Shown here: positions 36,882-47,826 of the stretch, piece after piece
Layout of the letters: every line of letters begins with the position of its first letter
Numbering within the stretch: position 1 is the first letter of the stretch
Source of the DNA: Thermotogota bacterium
GTDB lineage: Bacteria > Thermotogota > Thermotogae > Petrotogales > Petrotogaceae
Length of the DNA: 64,000 nucleotides
NCBI GenBank assembly: GCA_029780115.1
Contig: JAKOZG010000004.1
Span: 312,607 to 376,606 of the forward strand
Direction: 5' to 3'
Program-made: the position numbers and the translations under genes
The notes under the pieces: model-generated
Databases searched by the model: none
What the model was told of the DNA's origin: nothing
Seen by the model: the letters and a program-made list of their open reading frames with translations, nothing else

Positions 36882-37190
36882 TTATGCTTTAATATCAACT
36901 GATACTCCCGCAGGAATATTTACTTTGAGTAATTTAGTAACAGTATCAGAGGAAGCATTGTATATATAAATAACCCTTTTATGTACAATCTTCTCAAATT
37001 GCTCCATTGAATATGAATATTTATGGGGTGATCTGATCACTGAATACAAAGTTCTTTTGTTTGGAAGAGGAATAGGACCAGAAACTCTTGCCTCAGTATC
37101 TTTGACAGCCTCTATTATCTTTTTAGCTGATTCATCAAGAAGCTTGTGGTCATAACCCTTAAGCTTAATTTTTATATATTTATCAGCCAT
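36882..37190 (-). CDS. rpsJ: 30S ribosomal protein S10
   Basis: A 102-residue head protein and NusE antitermination factor. IKIKLKGYDHKLLDESAKKI, VSGPIPLPNKRTLYSVIRSP and the final VSVDIKA fit the family. ATG 37190 (MADKYIKI) has AAAGGAGGT upstream; the open frame continues to 37247. It joins the str genes (tuf ends 37257 upstream) to the S10 genes. Confidence 0.98.
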   Translation of the reverse strand: MADKYIKIKLKGYDHKLLDESAKKIIEAVKDTEARVSGPIPLPNKRTLYSVIRSPHKYSYSMEQFEKIVHKRVIYIYNASSDTVTKLLKVNIPAGVSVDIKA

Positions 37191-37256
37191 AAAAAAGTAA
37201 AAACCTCCTTTTTCTCTCGTTATTAAGAGGGAGCCAAGGCTCCCCATTTTTAGAAA

Positions 37257-38456
37257 TTATTCAATTATTTCTGTCACAACTCCTGCACCTACGGTTCTTC
37301 CACCTTCACGTACAGCAAATCTCATCCCTTGTTCTAAAGCTACCGGATAAATTAGTTCTATGGTCATATTAATATTGTCACCAGGCATCACCATTTCTGC
37401 TCCACCAGCAAATTCCACAATAGTTCCAGTTACATCAGCGGTTCTTATGAAGAATTGTGGTCTGTATCCTTTAGTAAATGGTGTATGACGTCCTCCTTCT
37501 TCTTTCTTCAATACGTAAACCTCAGCTTTGAATTTTTTGTGAGGAGTTATTGAACTAGGAGCAGCTAAAACTTGTCCTCTCTTAACTTCATCTTTATCAA
37601 TACCTCTCAATAAACAACCTACATTATCACCTGCAACACCTTCGTCTAGTATCTTTCTAAACATTTCTACACCGGTAACTACAGTCTTTCTTTTTTCATA
37701 GCTTAGTCCTATTATTTCAACTTCGTCTCCGGTACGAACTTTTCCTCTTTCAATTCTACCCGTTACAACTGTTCCTCTCCCTGTTATGCTAAATACATCT
37801 TCAATAGGCATTAGGAATGGTTTATCTATATCCCTTACAGGATCTGGGAAATAGTTATCTATTGCATCCATAAGTTCGTATATTTTTTGTGTCCAAGGGC
37901 CATCAGGACTATCTTCTTCAAGAGCCTTCAATGCAGATCCTCTTATAACAGGCACTTCATCTCCAGGATATTCATAAGAATTTAAGAGGTCTCTAACTTC
38001 CATTTCAACTAATTCGATTAATTCTTCGTCATCGACCATGTCTACTTTATTTATGAATACAACTAATGCAGGGACGTTAACCTGTCTAGCTAGTAGAACG
38101 TGTTCTCTGGTTTGAGGCATAACACCATCGGTTGCCGCAACCACTAAAATAGCTCCATCCATTTGTGCAGCACCTGTAATCATATTTTTGATATAATCAG
38201 CGTGTCCTGGACAGTCAATATGTGCATAGTGTCTTTTTTCAGTTTCATATTCAACGTGGGAAACACTTATTGTAATACCTCTTGCTCTTTCCTCAGGAGC
38301 CTTATCTATTTTCTCAAACGGCGTAAAATCTGCCCATCCTTTATAGGATAAAGCTTTAGTTATAGCAGCTGTTAGAGTAGTTTTTCCATGGTCAATGTGA
38401 CCTATGGTTCCTATGTTCATATGGGGTTTTTGCCTTACAAATTTTTCTTTAGCCAT
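37257..38456 (-). CDS. tuf: Elongation factor Tu
   Basis: A 399-residue GTPase that delivers aminoacyl-tRNA. G1 [10 protein letters not shown]3 DCPGHADY, G4 NKVD and G5 SALKAL are visible; domains II and III follow ([23 protein letters not shown]). ATG follows AAGGAGGAG. It is the only tuf in the window, in the usual place after fusA. Confidence 0.99.
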   Translation of the reverse strand: MAKEKFVRQKPHMNIGTIGHIDHGKTTLTAAITKALSYKGWADFTPFEKIDKAPEERARGITISVSHVEYETEKRHYAHIDCPGHADYIKNMITGAAQMDGAILVVAATDGVMPQTREHVLLARQVNVPALVVFINKVDMVDDEELIELVEMEVRDLLNSYEYPGDEVPVIRGSALKALEEDSPDGPWTQKIYELMDAIDNYFPDPVRDIDKPFLMPIEDVFSITGRGTVVTGRIERGKVRTGDEVEIIGLSYEKRKTVVTGVEMFRKILDEGVAGDNVGCLLRGIDKDEVKRGQVLAAPSSITPHKKFKAEVYVLKKEEGGRHTPFTKGYRPQFFIRTADVTGTIVEFAGGAEMVMPGDNINMTIELIYPVALEQGMRFAVREGGRTVGAGVVTEIIE

Positions 38457-38503
38457 TTTTGAATCTCCTCCTTGTTAATTTATTATATGTCTCTAATAAT
38501 TTG

Positions 38504-40591
38504 TTATTCTCTGCTTAATATTTTTTGCGTTACTTGCTCAGGAACTTCCTCATAATGTGAGAATCGAATGCTACATGTGGACCTTCCCTGTGAAAGTGAT
38601 CTCATGGCGGTTGCATATCCAAATAATTCGGATAGAGGAACATAAGCATGAATTATTCTAGTATTCGTACCACTAATATTTTCAAAACTCTCTATTCTTC
38701 CTCTTCTTGCATTGAGGTCACCTATTATATCTCCTAAATATTCTTCAGGAGTTGTTATGTCCACTTTCATAATAGGTTCGAGTAAAATTGGTTTTGCTTT
38801 TTTTACAGCTTCTTTAAATGCCATGGAAGCAGCAATTTTGAAAGCCAAATCTGACGAGTCTACTTCATGATAAGAACCGTCTAAGACTTCTACACGAATA
38901 TTTACCATGGGGTAACCAGCTAAAACACCATTTAACATAGCTTCTTTTACTCCAGCCTCTATAGCTGGAATGTACTCTTTAGGAATAACTCCTCCAACTG
39001 TTTTATCTACGAATTCAAATTCTTTATGACTGTCTATGGGCAGAGGTTCAACTTTGAGTTTAACATGTCCATATTGACCTCTTCCACCGGATTGTCTTAT
39101 ATATTTTCCTTCCGCTTCTGCGGAGTATTTTATTGTTTCTTTATAGGCAACTTTAGGTTGTCCCACCTTCACACTAACATTAAACTCCCTTTTTATTCTC
39201 TCTATTATAATTTCTAAATGTAATTCTCCCATGCCTGACAATATTGTTTCGCCTGTTTCTCTGTCCACATGAACTTTTAAACTGGGATCTTCTTCAATTA
39301 GTGCAGCTAAAGCTTTGCTAAGCTTTACTTCTTCGTCCTTTGTTTCAGGTTCAATGGAAATAGAAATAACTGGCTCAGGGAAAACTAGCTTTTCAAGCAC
39401 AAGATTACACCCTTCAGCAGCTAAAGTATCTCCAGTTGTAGTATTCTTTAAACCTATGATTCCAACTATGTCTCCTGCTCTTATATAATCAACTTCTTCC
39501 TTCTTATTTGCATGTAAAAATACAAGCCTTGAAACTCTTTCTTTGACATTTTTTGTAGTGTTAACAACATAACTACCTTTTTCTAACTTTCCAGAATAGA
39601 CTCTTGCAAAAGTCAGTTTTCCAATGTAAGGGTCAACCATTATCTTAAAGGCTAAGGCCATGAACACCTCATCTTCTCGAGGATAAATGTCTTTCACGTG
39701 TTCGCCAGTTTTTGGGTCATAAGCTTTAACAGGCGGCATATCAACAGGAGAAGGTAAATAATCTATTATAGCATCTAGTAAAGGTTGAATACCTTTGTTT
39801 TTGACCGAACTTCCGGCCAACACCGGAACGATTTTATTTTTTATAGTTGCTTTTCTTAGAGCAGCTTTTATTTTTTCTATTGGAATATCTTCTTCCTCTA
39901 TATATAATTCCATTATTTCATCATCTAATTCAGCAATTGCAGCGATTAACTCTTCTCTTTTAGTTTCACACAACTCCCTTAGGTTCTCAGGTATCTCTGA
40001 TTTTTCAATACTTAGCCCACTATCATCTGACCAATAAAGGGCTTGCATTGTTAACAAGTCAATTATACCCTTAAAATCAGATTCTGCACCTATAGGGATT
40101 TGAATCGCTACTGCATTTGCACCTAACTTGTCCCTTAAAGTTTGAACAGCAGTAAAAAAGTTAGCACCAATTTTGTCCATTTTGTTCATGAAAGCAATTC
40201 TTGGAACCTTGTATCTATCAGCTTGGCGCCAAACTGTCTCAGATTGGGGTTCGACTCCAACTTGAGCATCGAAAACAGCCACAGCTCCATCAAGCACAAA
40301 TAGAGCTCGTTCTACTTCTATCGTAAAATCAACGTGTCCTGGTGTATCAATAATATTTATTCTGTAATCTTTCCAAAAAGCAGAAGTGGCTGCAGAGGTA
40401 ATGGTTATACCTCTTTCTTTCTCTTGCTCCATCCAGTCGGTTTCTGTAGTTCCTTCGTCTACTGAACCTAATCTATGCTTTGCTCCTGTATAAAATAAAA
40501 ATCTTTCTGTAGTTGTAGTTTTTCCAGCATCAATATGAGCAATTATTCCAATATTTCTTACTTTTTCTAAGGGCAACATTCTTTCTTTCAA
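38504..40591 (-). CDS. fusA: Elongation factor G
   Basis: A 695-residue translocation GTPase. G1 [13 protein letters not shown], effector [20 protein letters not shown]3 DTPGHVDF, G4 NKMDK; domains II-V continue through [19 protein letters not shown] to the C-terminal [12 protein letters not shown]. The start is TTG 40591, 6 bases after AGGAGGG; an ATG four codons later has poorer spacing. Confidence 0.99.
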   Translation of the reverse strand: MKERMLPLEKVRNIGIIAHIDAGKTTTTERFLFYTGAKHRLGSVDEGTTETDWMEQEKERGITITSAATSAFWKDYRINIIDTPGHVDFTIEVERALFVLDGAVAVFDAQVGVEPQSETVWRQADRYKVPRIAFMNKMDKIGANFFTAVQTLRDKLGANAVAIQIPIGAESDFKGIIDLLTMQALYWSDDSGLSIEKSEIPENLRELCETKREELIAAIAELDDEIMELYIEEEDIPIEKIKAALRKATIKNKIVPVLAGSSVKNKGIQPLLDAIIDYLPSPVDMPPVKAYDPKTGEHVKDIYPREDEVFMALAFKIMVDPYIGKLTFARVYSGKLEKGSYVVNTTKNVKERVSRLVFLHANKKEEVDYIRAGDIVGIIGLKNTTTGDTLAAEGCNLVLEKLVFPEPVISISIEPETKDEEVKLSKALAALIEEDPSLKVHVDRETGETILSGMGELHLEIIIERIKREFNVSVKVGQPKVAYKETIKYSAEAEGKYIRQSGGRGQYGHVKLKVEPLPIDSHKEFEFVDKTVGGVIPKEYIPAIEAGVKEAMLNGVLAGYPMVNIRVEVLDGSYHEVDSSDLAFKIAASMAFKEAVKKAKPILLEPIMKVDITTPEEYLGDIIGDLNARRGRIESFENISGTNTRIIHAYVPLSELFGYATAMRSLSQGRSTCSIRFSHYEEVPEQVTQKILSRE

Positions 40592-40615
40592 ATTAATCCC
40601 TCCTAATTAACTGTG

Positions 40616-41083
40616 TTACCATCTGTAATGTGCGAATGCTTTATTAGCTTCAGCCATTCTATGCACGTCTTCTTTTTTCTTTACTGCTGCCCCAGTATTG
40701 TTGTATGCATCTATTAACTCTTGAGATAATTTGTCAATCATACTTTTTCCTTTTTTGGCTTGTGCAGAAGTGATGATCCATCTAATTGCTAAAGAAGTAG
40801 CTCTATTTTCTTCAACCTCAAAAGGAACTTGATAAGTTGCTCCACCTACTCTCCTAGATCTTACTTCTATCAAAGGTTTTACATTGTTAACAGCTTTATA
40901 AAACGCTACAAGCGGCTCTTCTTTTGTAGCTTGAGCTAATTTTTCTAGAGATGAATACACAATATTTTGGGCTAAAGATTTTTTCCCATCATACATAAGT
41001 CTATTAATAAACTTAGCAAGTAAAACGTCTCCATAAATAGGATCTGGAGATACTTCTCTCTTTTCTGCTTTCCTTCTTCTCAT
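40616..41083 (-). CDS. rpsG: 30S ribosomal protein S7
   Basis: A 155-residue head organiser. [23 protein letters not shown]-type start, [19 protein letters not shown] equivalent, and the C-terminal [16 protein letters not shown]. In enterics S7 represses the str operon by binding the rpsL-rpsG junction; here the junction is 16 bases. Confidence 0.98.
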   Translation of the reverse strand: MRRRKAEKREVSPDPIYGDVLLAKFINRLMYDGKKSLAQNIVYSSLEKLAQATKEEPLVAFYKAVNNVKPLIEVRSRRVGGATYQVPFEVEENRATSLAIRWIITSAQAKKGKSMIDKLSQELIDAYNNTGAAVKKKEDVHRMAEANKAFAHYRW

Positions 41084-41099
41084 TCAGCACAGGACCTCC

Positions 41100-41477
41100 T
41101 TACTTATCCTTAGGTTTTTTTGTTCCATATTTACTCCTGCTTTGTCTTCTTCCTTCTACCCCTGCTGCATCCAAAGTGCCTCTAATTATTTTATATCTCA
41201 CACCAGGTAAATCTTTAACTCTTCCGCCCCTAACTAAAACGTTAGAATGTTCTTGCAAATTATGTCCCTCTCCGGGAATATAACAAGTAACTTCTATCCC
41301 GTTTGATAACTTAACCCTCGCTATTTTTCTCAGAGCGGAATTAGGTTTTTTCGGAGTCATAGTAGACACCCTAATACAAACCCCTCTTTTTTGAGGATTA
41401 CCTTTAAGTGCGGGGGATTTAGTTTTTTTCTTGACAGTGGTTCTTCCATTCCTTATTAATTGATTAATTGTTGGCAT
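41100..41477 (-). CDS. rpsL: 30S ribosomal protein S12
   Basis: A 125-residue decoding-centre protein. [12 protein letters not shown] is the family N-terminus, so ATG 41477 is chosen although the frame is open to a TTG at 41516. The streptomycin-region motifs [13 protein letters not shown] and [12 protein letters not shown] are wild type. First gene of the str operon. Its Shine-Dalgarno is not next to the ATG but 59 bases upstream, beyond a hairpin (separate entry). Confidence 0.98.
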   Translation of the reverse strand: MPTINQLIRNGRTTVKKKTKSPALKGNPQKRGVCIRVSTMTPKKPNSALRKIARVKLSNGIEVTCYIPGEGHNLQEHSNVLVRGGRVKDLPGVRYKIIRGTLDAAGVEGRRQSRSKYGTKKPKDK

Positions 41478-41545
41478 TCTATATTGGACCGCTATCAAAG
41501 TTTGACTCTTTGTCAAAAAACTTTTATAGCGGAGTTCACCTCCTT
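41478..41545 (-). promoter_or_regulatory. rpsL leader: SD, long hairpin, AUG
   Basis: On the minus strand, AAGGAGGTG (41545-41537) is followed by AACT and then a hairpin with arms at 41532-41512 and 41506-41489: 7 pairs, one mismatch, 7 pairs, a 3-base bulge, 3 pairs and a 5-base loop. Eleven bases later comes the ATG. Unfolded, SD and ATG are 59 bases apart; folded, 15. There is no other SD before the ATG. A competing small stem, GGAG/CTCC, can mask the SD. The layout suggests structure-dependent initiation or control. Confidence 0.6.
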
Positions 41546-41643
41546 CTATAAAAAGTAATTTTTTACTTATTTTAGTCGATTATTAAAAGTTTAAAAATCT
41601 CATTTATTTTAATTATAATAATCTCATAAAAATACCAAAGGAT

Positions 41644-41671
41644 ATTTTACATCATTTAACCTTAATTGCAA
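41644..41671 (-). promoter_or_regulatory. Candidate promoter of the str operon
   Basis: On the minus strand TTGCAA (41671-41666), a 16-base spacer and TAAAAT (41649-41644) lie about 100 bases upstream of the rpsL SD, in the short gap after the helicase stop (41692). TATAAT at 41617-41612 is a second candidate -10 without a good -35. No terminator was seen after the helicase gene, so read-through may also feed the operon. Confidence 0.45.
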
Positions 41672-41691
41672 ATTAATTAATTATAACAATT

Positions 41692-43671
41692 TCAATAAAA
41701 ATCGTTTTTATAATTAACTTTTACTTTATCAATTATTTTTTCTGGGATTTTTTCTACAAAATCGTACTCTTTATTCACGAAATAAAAAGAGTTTTTCATA
41801 TATGGGTTTGAGGTTCCACTAAATTGTTTAAAAATATATAACTCATCTTTTGCTCTGGTAATAGCAACATAGAATAATCTTTCTTCTTCATCTAATTTTT
41901 TATCTTTGATCGCTAAACCATTTGGTAAATCTCCTGGGTTTACGGATATAAGAATAACTACTTTCCATTCAAGTCCTTTAGCACCATGAATAGTAGTTAA
42001 TGTTATTGTATCACGTTCTTCTTCTTTTTCAGCATTCATAACACTGATGTCTTCACTCAATGTTAGATCTTCCAAAAAAGATGATACTGAAGAGTAGCGA
42101 CTTGCAATTTCACTGAATCTTTCAATGTCCATATTCCTAGAGATTGAATCGCTAAAAGTTAGCATAGAATATTCTTGATAATATTCATTATATATGAGAT
42201 TGATAAGTTCGCTCGGGTTTTTATCTTTATTAACAAATAGTTTTTTTAATAATTCTAAAGGTGTGCTAAATTTTCTAAGTTGTGTTTTATTTAGCAATTC
42301 GGAGATATTATCCATCTGTCCCGAGTTTATATAATTCTCTATTTCGTCAAAAATTTTAGAGGCTGTCTTTGTGCCAATTCCTGGGAATAATTTTAAAATT
42401 CTAATCCAGGAGATTTTATCTAAAGGATTATTTAATATTTTTAGAAACCCTAAAATATCTTTGATATGTCTTGTCTCAATAAATCTAAGTCCTGAAAGGA
42501 TTTTATAGGGTATACCCATAGTGTCTAATTTTTGTTGTATCACCATAGATAAAGAGTGAGATCTGTAAAGAATTGCTATATCTTTATAATCTATTCCTTC
42601 TTCTACCTTGTTTTTAATAATTTGTACAACTGCATCAGCTTGTTCTAAGTCATCAAATGTTTCAATCACAATAGGTTTGATATGTGACTTTCTTTTAGGT
42701 TTTAAAGTTTTGGGAACAGAATTAGCTGGTATCATATGATTAATCAAATTGACTATTTCTGGTGTGCTTCTGTAATTAGTTTGTATCTTAAACAATTTTG
42801 TACCTTCATTATCTATGAAATCTTTTATATTCTTAAAATGAGCACCTCTGAATGAATATATACTTTGAGCATCGTCTCCAACAACAATCAAATGACCATG
42901 AACACTAGAGAAAGCCTTAATTAGTTCTATTTGTATTTTATTGGTATCTTGAAATTCGTCGACCAAAACATATTGAAATTGTTCAGCAACCTTTCTTAAA
43001 ACATTTGGATAAGTATGAAAAAGCATAAGTGTATTAACTAATAGATCATCGTAATCCATAACATTCATTTCTTTCTTTAGCTGAGAGTAAATACTCCATA
43101 TTTGTTCAATGTCATTTTCAAACTCCAGTAGATAAGGAGCTATTTCTATTAAAGTTTCTCTCAAAGAGTTTAAGGTGTTAGATGTATAGCTTATAATTTT
43201 CATTATAATTTCTTCTTTAGGGAATTTGTATCTATCGCTGATTCCCTTCATATATTCATTTTTTGCTATTTTTAGTAAGTCTCTTGAATCCTCTTTGTCT
43301 AGTATACTATAATCATTTTTAAAATCAAGGAGAGAAGCGTATTTTCGTAGAATAGTGTTACATACGTGATGAAATGTTCCAGCGAGCATGCTGTTCATAT
43401 CTCTGTTGGTAACATTTTTTACCCTCGCTATCATTTGCTTTGCCGCTGCTCTTGTAAATGTTACAAGTAGAATATTTTCAGGCTTTATTCCTAAATATAA
43501 TAAATAGGCAATTTTGTAAGTTATAACCCGTGTTTTCCCTGAACCAGGTCCTGCAACAATCATGGACTTTCCATGAGAATTTAGCACAGCGTCTAATTGT
43601 TCTTCGTCTAAAGCTTTTTTCAGGAAGGAGGGGACATCTTTTTCTATATAAAAAATTTTTTCTTTTTTCAT
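41692..43671 (-). CDS. UvrD/Rep/PcrA-type superfamily 1 DNA helicase
   Basis: A 659-residue ATP-dependent 3'-5' helicase for repair and replication restart. Motifs in order: Walker A GPGSGKT (41-47), TFTRAAAKQM (Ia), VDEFQDTN (near 238), VVGDDAQSIYSFRGA (III), QTNYRST (IV), TTIHGAKGLEWKVV (V) and EERLFYVAITRAKDEL (VI). All catalytic residues are present. At 659 residues it is shorter than UvrD (about 720). The ATG has only AAGTGG nearby; a strong AAAGGAGGAG is 51 bases upstream with a hairpin between. It follows rpoD by 82 bases. Confidence 0.95.
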   Translation of the reverse strand: MKKEKIFYIEKDVPSFLKKALDEEQLDAVLNSHGKSMIVAGPGSGKTRVITYKIAYLLYLGIKPENILLVTFTRAAAKQMIARVKNVTNRDMNSMLAGTFHHVCNTILRKYASLLDFKNDYSILDKEDSRDLLKIAKNEYMKGISDRYKFPKEEIIMKIISYTSNTLNSLRETLIEIAPYLLEFENDIEQIWSIYSQLKKEMNVMDYDDLLVNTLMLFHTYPNVLRKVAEQFQYVLVDEFQDTNKIQIELIKAFSSVHGHLIVVGDDAQSIYSFRGAHFKNIKDFIDNEGTKLFKIQTNYRSTPEIVNLINHMIPANSVPKTLKPKRKSHIKPIVIETFDDLEQADAVVQIIKNKVEEGIDYKDIAILYRSHSLSMVIQQKLDTMGIPYKILSGLRFIETRHIKDILGFLKILNNPLDKISWIRILKLFPGIGTKTASKIFDEIENYINSGQMDNISELLNKTQLRKFSTPLELLKKLFVNKDKNPSELINLIYNEYYQEYSMLTFSDSISRNMDIERFSEIASRYSSVSSFLEDLTLSEDISVMNAEKEEERDTITLTTIHGAKGLEWKVVILISVNPGDLPNGLAIKDKKLDEEERLFYVAITRAKDELYIFKQFSGTSNPYMKNSFYFVNKEYDFVEKIPEKIIDKVKVNYKNDFY

Positions 43672-43753
43672 TTTAATTGACCACTTCTTTCATCTTGTAG
43701 AAGAAGAAAAAAGTGTATTATACTCCTCCTTTCTTTTTTCTAGATAAATCAAA

Positions 43754-45010
43754 TTAAAAAGCATTACCATCTATCATATCGCAAATTTCTTTTAATTGCA
43801 AACTTCTGCTAGGATGCCTTAATTTTCTTAAGGCTTTTGCTTCTATTTGCCGAATTCTTTCTCGAGTAACATTAAAGAAGTTTCCCACTTCTTCCAATGT
43901 TTTGGCATTTCCATCTATTAGTCCATATCTCATTTTTAATACAGCAGCTTCTTTTGGTTTAAGGGTATCTAAAACTTTTTCTAATTCTTCTTTCAAGATC
44001 ATCCTGGCAGCAATTTCTTCAGGTTTATCTACACTAGTATCTTCTATGAAATCACCTATATAAGTATCATCATCTTCTAAGCTACCTATTTGCGCATCTA
44101 CAGAGATAATTTCTTTTGTAGCTTGTAATATTTCATCCATTTTTTCAATGGGTTTATCTAAAAGCTTTGCTAGTTCTTCTCTGCTTGGATATTCACCGTA
44201 TTCTTGAAGGTACTCTCTAATAATTTTATTCATTCTATTGATAGTTTCAACCAAATGTACTGGTATTCGTATAGTTCTAGCTTGATCGGCTATCGCTCTA
44301 GTTATTGATTGTCTTATCCACCAAGTCGCATAAGTAGAAAATTTGTAACCTTTCTTCCAATCAAATTTTTCTACAGCTTTCATTAAACCAATGTTTCCTT
44401 CTTGTATCAGATCCATAAAACTTAATCCCCTGCCTGTATATCTTTTTGCCACACTTATTACAAGTCTCAAGTTAGCTTTTATTAATTCGTCTCTGGCTTT
44501 TTTATCACCTTTTTTAGCCCTCATAGCCAATTGTCTTTCTCGAGCAGGGCTTAAAAGCTTTATTTCACCAATTTCTCTTAAATAAATTTTTATAGGTTCA
44601 TTAGCAAAAGAATTATCATAAACTTGAGATTCCGTTTCTTCAAATAAGTATTCTAAATCTTCTTTATAATTTTCTTTTATTGAGGCATCTTTTTCTGAAA
44701 AGTCAAATTCTTCTGAATTCTCTAAGATTTTGATACCTTTAGACTCCAATTCTTCATATATTTTCTCTAAGAAATCACTATCTATTACATCTGCTAAATC
44801 TTGAGGTATACATTCATCAATATTCTGATAAGTTATGAAGTTTCCATTATTTTTTGCTATTTCTATTAACTGTTCTATGCCTTTTTCCAGTCTATCAATA
44901 AATTTTTCTTTGTTTCTTTTTAGAATTATTTGATCATTCCCAACAAACTCGATTTTTTCAATTTCTTGAATTAGATCTGTAAAAAAAGAATTTGTTTTAA
45001 CTTTTTGCAT
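43754..45010 (-). CDS. rpoD: RNA polymerase primary sigma factor (RpoD/SigA)
   Basis: A 418-residue housekeeping sigma factor. Region 1.2 begins near 138 ([16 protein letters not shown]), region 2 with [35 protein letters not shown] and [13 protein letters not shown] spans about 178-240, region 3 about 255-330, and region 4 ends with the helix-turn-helix [18 protein letters not shown] (373-390). The N-terminal 130 residues are acidic and poorly conserved. It follows dnaG as in many macromolecular-synthesis operons. Consistent with this, the promoters found in the window are TTGAAA/TATAAT-like. Confidence 0.98.
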   Translation of the reverse strand: MQKVKTNSFFTDLIQEIEKIEFVGNDQIILKRNKEKFIDRLEKGIEQLIEIAKNNGNFITYQNIDECIPQDLADVIDSDFLEKIYEELESKGIKILENSEEFDFSEKDASIKENYKEDLEYLFEETESQVYDNSFANEPIKIYLREIGEIKLLSPARERQLAMRAKKGDKKARDELIKANLRLVISVAKRYTGRGLSFMDLIQEGNIGLMKAVEKFDWKKGYKFSTYATWWIRQSITRAIADQARTIRIPVHLVETINRMNKIIREYLQEYGEYPSREELAKLLDKPIEKMDEILQATKEIISVDAQIGSLEDDDTYIGDFIEDTSVDKPEEIAARMILKEELEKVLDTLKPKEAAVLKMRYGLIDGNAKTLEEVGNFFNVTRERIRQIEAKALRKLRHPSRSLQLKEICDMIDGNAF

Positions 45011-45117
45011 CAGCTAGATTACCTCCATGTTTATTCATAAATTTCTAATTCAATTGGTAAAAATTAGTTAAAACAGTTTTTTAGAAGTTTTGTTTTCGTG
45101 ATAGCCATTGCGATCAT

Positions 45118-46851
45118 TTACTTTATCTTTTTCACTTTACTATAAAGTTCAATAATTTGAGATGTAATCTTAGTTTTTTCTAAAGGATCTTCTACTTCAC
45201 GAAGTTGAATTTTTAGTTGTTCGATTTCTCTATTGATCTTTATAAGGTTTATTCCATCTTTCAAAGAAGCTAATATTCTATCAGGATTGAAGTAATAGTC
45301 GATTTTCCAAACTTCTACAATTAGATCACTTAATTCTTTCGACGAATTTTCTAGCAAAAATCCTATATTTTCATTCTTCAAAGAGAGCTCTATAAATTCT
45401 TTGATAATGCCCTCAGAAAAGTCCTCGACATTAAAAGTTTCTTTTAGCACAATTCTATAATCTGGATATTTTATCCAAAGGTAAATATAAGATTTAGCTA
45501 TATCATACTTTATATCCTTTTCTACATATGAAGGATCCACACGCAAAAAGGGATCTTCTTTTTCAGAAATATCTTCTATAAAAGTGGCATTGGTTTCCAG
45601 AATTTTTTTTACATAAAGTAAGTCTTTTCCTATTTTCTTTGAAATACACTCAATAAAACTTTCAATATAACTTAATTTACCAGCTTTCTCAAGTTTTTTA
45701 TACCAAACCGACATATTTTTTAAGTATTTTTCTAAAGCAAATTCATTTGTCAAATCATACTTTTCAGCATAATAGTCAACGATAAATTCATAGAATTTAT
45801 ATGAATTTTTTAGAAGTTCAGCTATGTATTTTTTATCATGTTTTTTTGTTAAATCGTCAGGATCTTTTGCAGGATATTTAGAAACAGCTATTTGAAAGTC
45901 TGTTGTATAAAGGTTTTTTATAGTTGACATTGTAGCTTTTTTGCCAGCTTCATCCATGTCGAACATAAGGATAATTTTGTTTGTTGATTTAAGTAAATCG
46001 ACTGCTTGATCCTTTGTGAATGAAGAACCTAATATTGCAACTATATTTTTAAATCCCAGTTTGTACATAGATATTAAATCAAAATAACCTTCAACGATTA
46101 TAGCGAAATCGTTTTCTTTAATGTAACGCCTTGTTTTATAATACATATATAGAATTTTCGATTTTTTAAAGTAATTACTCTCAGGAGTATTTAAATATTT
46201 TGGGATATTAGAACTTTCTGTTAGTGCTCTTCCTGAAAATCCAACTAGTAAACCTGAATTATTACGAATGGGAAAGATCAATCTATTATAAAAAAACTCA
46301 TTATCATTAACAATTAAACCAGCTTTTACAGCGATGTCTTTTTCAAAAAAATTTTCTTCCATAACTTTATTTACTTCGGAACCTAACGCATATCCTAACT
46401 CAAATTCTTCTGCTATATTCTTATTTATTTCGCGTTTTTTCAAATATTGCCATACCTGATGATAATTAGGTAAATTTAAGAGATTACTCGTATATAGTTT
46501 AGAAACTTCTTCATTTAACATTATTTCAGCAGGTACTTCATTACTACTTAGATCAATTTTTACTCCTGCCAAACTTGCTATTTTCTTTAGAGCATCAAGA
46601 AAACTTATTTGCTCATATTTTTCCAAAAAGGTTATGATATCTCCGTGAGCACCGCATCCGAAGCAATGAAAAGTTTGAGTATCAGGAAAAACGTAAAAGG
46701 AAGGAGTGCTCTCAGAGTGAAAAGGACATAAGGCAGAGTAATTTTTACCTTTTTTTGTAAGAGATAAATAAGAATTGACGAAATCTACAATATCTACTTT
46801 ACTTTTAATTTCGTCAATTGTTTTTCTCATATGATCATAATCTTTTTTCAT
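45118..46851 (-). CDS. dnaG: DNA primase
   Basis: A 577-residue RNA primer synthase. The N-terminal CHC2 zinc finger is Cys42, His45, Cys63 and Cys66 (CPFHSE and CFGCGAHGD). The TOPRIM core shows FAIIVEGYFDLISMYKLGF and LMFDMDEAGKKA. The C-terminal 200 residues, the helicase-binding region, are poorly conserved. The gene lies between rpsI and rpoD. ATG follows a weak AAGTGAAG. Confidence 0.97.
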   Translation of the reverse strand: MKKDYDHMRKTIDEIKSKVDIVDFVNSYLSLTKKGKNYSALCPFHSESTPSFYVFPDTQTFHCFGCGAHGDIITFLEKYEQISFLDALKKIASLAGVKIDLSSNEVPAEIMLNEEVSKLYTSNLLNLPNYHQVWQYLKKREINKNIAEEFELGYALGSEVNKVMEENFFEKDIAVKAGLIVNDNEFFYNRLIFPIRNNSGLLVGFSGRALTESSNIPKYLNTPESNYFKKSKILYMYYKTRRYIKENDFAIIVEGYFDLISMYKLGFKNIVAILGSSFTKDQAVDLLKSTNKIILMFDMDEAGKKATMSTIKNLYTTDFQIAVSKYPAKDPDDLTKKHDKKYIAELLKNSYKFYEFIVDYYAEKYDLTNEFALEKYLKNMSVWYKKLEKAGKLSYIESFIECISKKIGKDLLYVKKILETNATFIEDISEKEDPFLRVDPSYVEKDIKYDIAKSYIYLWIKYPDYRIVLKETFNVEDFSEGIIKEFIELSLKNENIGFLLENSSKELSDLIVEVWKIDYYFNPDRILASLKDGINLIKINREIEQLKIQLREVEDPLEKTKITSQIIELYSKVKKIK

Positions 46852-46930
46852 TAAACTTCACTTATCCTTAACATATTACCTGAATCATTTAGATTAAAAA
46901 GAAAATACAAGGCTATAAAATGAGTAAAAA

Positions 46931-47338
46931 TTATCTTTTTGAAAATTGTGGACTTTTTCTTGCTTTTTTTAAACCATACTTCTTTCTTTCTACTTCTCTG
47001 GAGTCTCTTGTTAAAAGTCCCTCTTTTTTTAGTACAGGTCGTAATGATTCATCATATTGAAGTAAAGCTCGAGCTATACCTAATCTTATAGCACCAGCTT
47101 GACCACTTAATCCACCACCATTTACTCTGATCATTAAATCAAACTTTCCTTTTAAATCAGTTACTTCTAGAGGTTTTAAAGCATGTAATACCCACGCATC
47201 ATTACCTCTTAGGTATTCAGCTAAGTTATTATAATCTTTTCCGTTTATTTTAACTTTTCCATCTCCGGGTCTTAGATATACCCTTGCAACAGCTGTTTTT
47301 CTTTTGCCTGTTCCATAATATTCAACTGTCTGTACCAT
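46931..47338 (-). CDS. rpsI: 30S ribosomal protein S9
   Basis: A 135-residue head protein whose C-terminal tail reaches the P site. [21 protein letters not shown] and [19 protein letters not shown] are typical; it ends with the basic [15 protein letters not shown]. Start uncertain by two codons: ATG 47338 lies 11 bases after AGGAGG, TTG 47344 lies 5 bases after. Follows rplM by about 20 bases. Confidence 0.97.
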   Translation of the reverse strand: MVQTVEYYGTGKRKTAVARVYLRPGDGKVKINGKDYNNLAEYLRGNDAWVLHALKPLEVTDLKGKFDLMIRVNGGGLSGQAGAIRLGIARALLQYDESLRPVLKKEGLLTRDSREVERKKYGLKKARKSPQFSKR

Positions 47339-47357
47339 ATTCAAAATGACCTCCTAA

Positions 47358-47813
47358 TTAGATTTTATCTAAATCGATTTCTTTAGGTTTTTGAGCTTGA
47401 TGAGGATGATTTGGACCAGCATAAACTTTTAATTTTTTAAACATCTGCTTACCTAATATTGTTTTAGGCATCATCCCTTTCACAGAATGTCTTATTATTT
47501 GTTCTGGTTGCTTTTCCAAAAGTGCTTTGTAACTTACTTCTTTTAAACCTCCAGGATAACCACTGTGTTTTCTATAGACCTTGGTGTTTGCTTTGTTACC
47601 TGTTACTTTGATTTTTTCAGCATTAATAATGATTACAAAGTCACCAGTATCCATATGTGGTGTATAGATAGGTTTATGTTTTCCTTGTAGAATCTTTGCA
47701 ACTTTCGATGCTAATCTTCCCAAGGTTTGTCCTTCAGCATCGATTATATACCATTCTCTCTTGATGTCATCTTTTTTTACACTATAGGATGGTTGTACAA
47801 GTTTAGAATTCAA
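47358..47813 (-). CDS. rplM: 50S ribosomal protein L13
   Basis: A 151-residue early assembly protein. REWYIIDAEGQTLGRLASKV, HKPIYTPHMDTGDFVIIINA and the final YAGPNHPHQAQKP are characteristic. Starts at TTG 47813, 7 bases after AAGGAGGT. Paired with rpsI as in most bacteria. Confidence 0.98.
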   Translation of the reverse strand: MNSKLVQPSYSVKKDDIKREWYIIDAEGQTLGRLASKVAKILQGKHKPIYTPHMDTGDFVIIINAEKIKVTGNKANTKVYRKHSGYPGGLKEVSYKALLEKQPEQIIRHSVKGMMPKTILGKQMFKKLKVYAGPNHPHQAQKPKEIDLDKI

Positions 47814-47826
47814 TTAAAATACCTCC

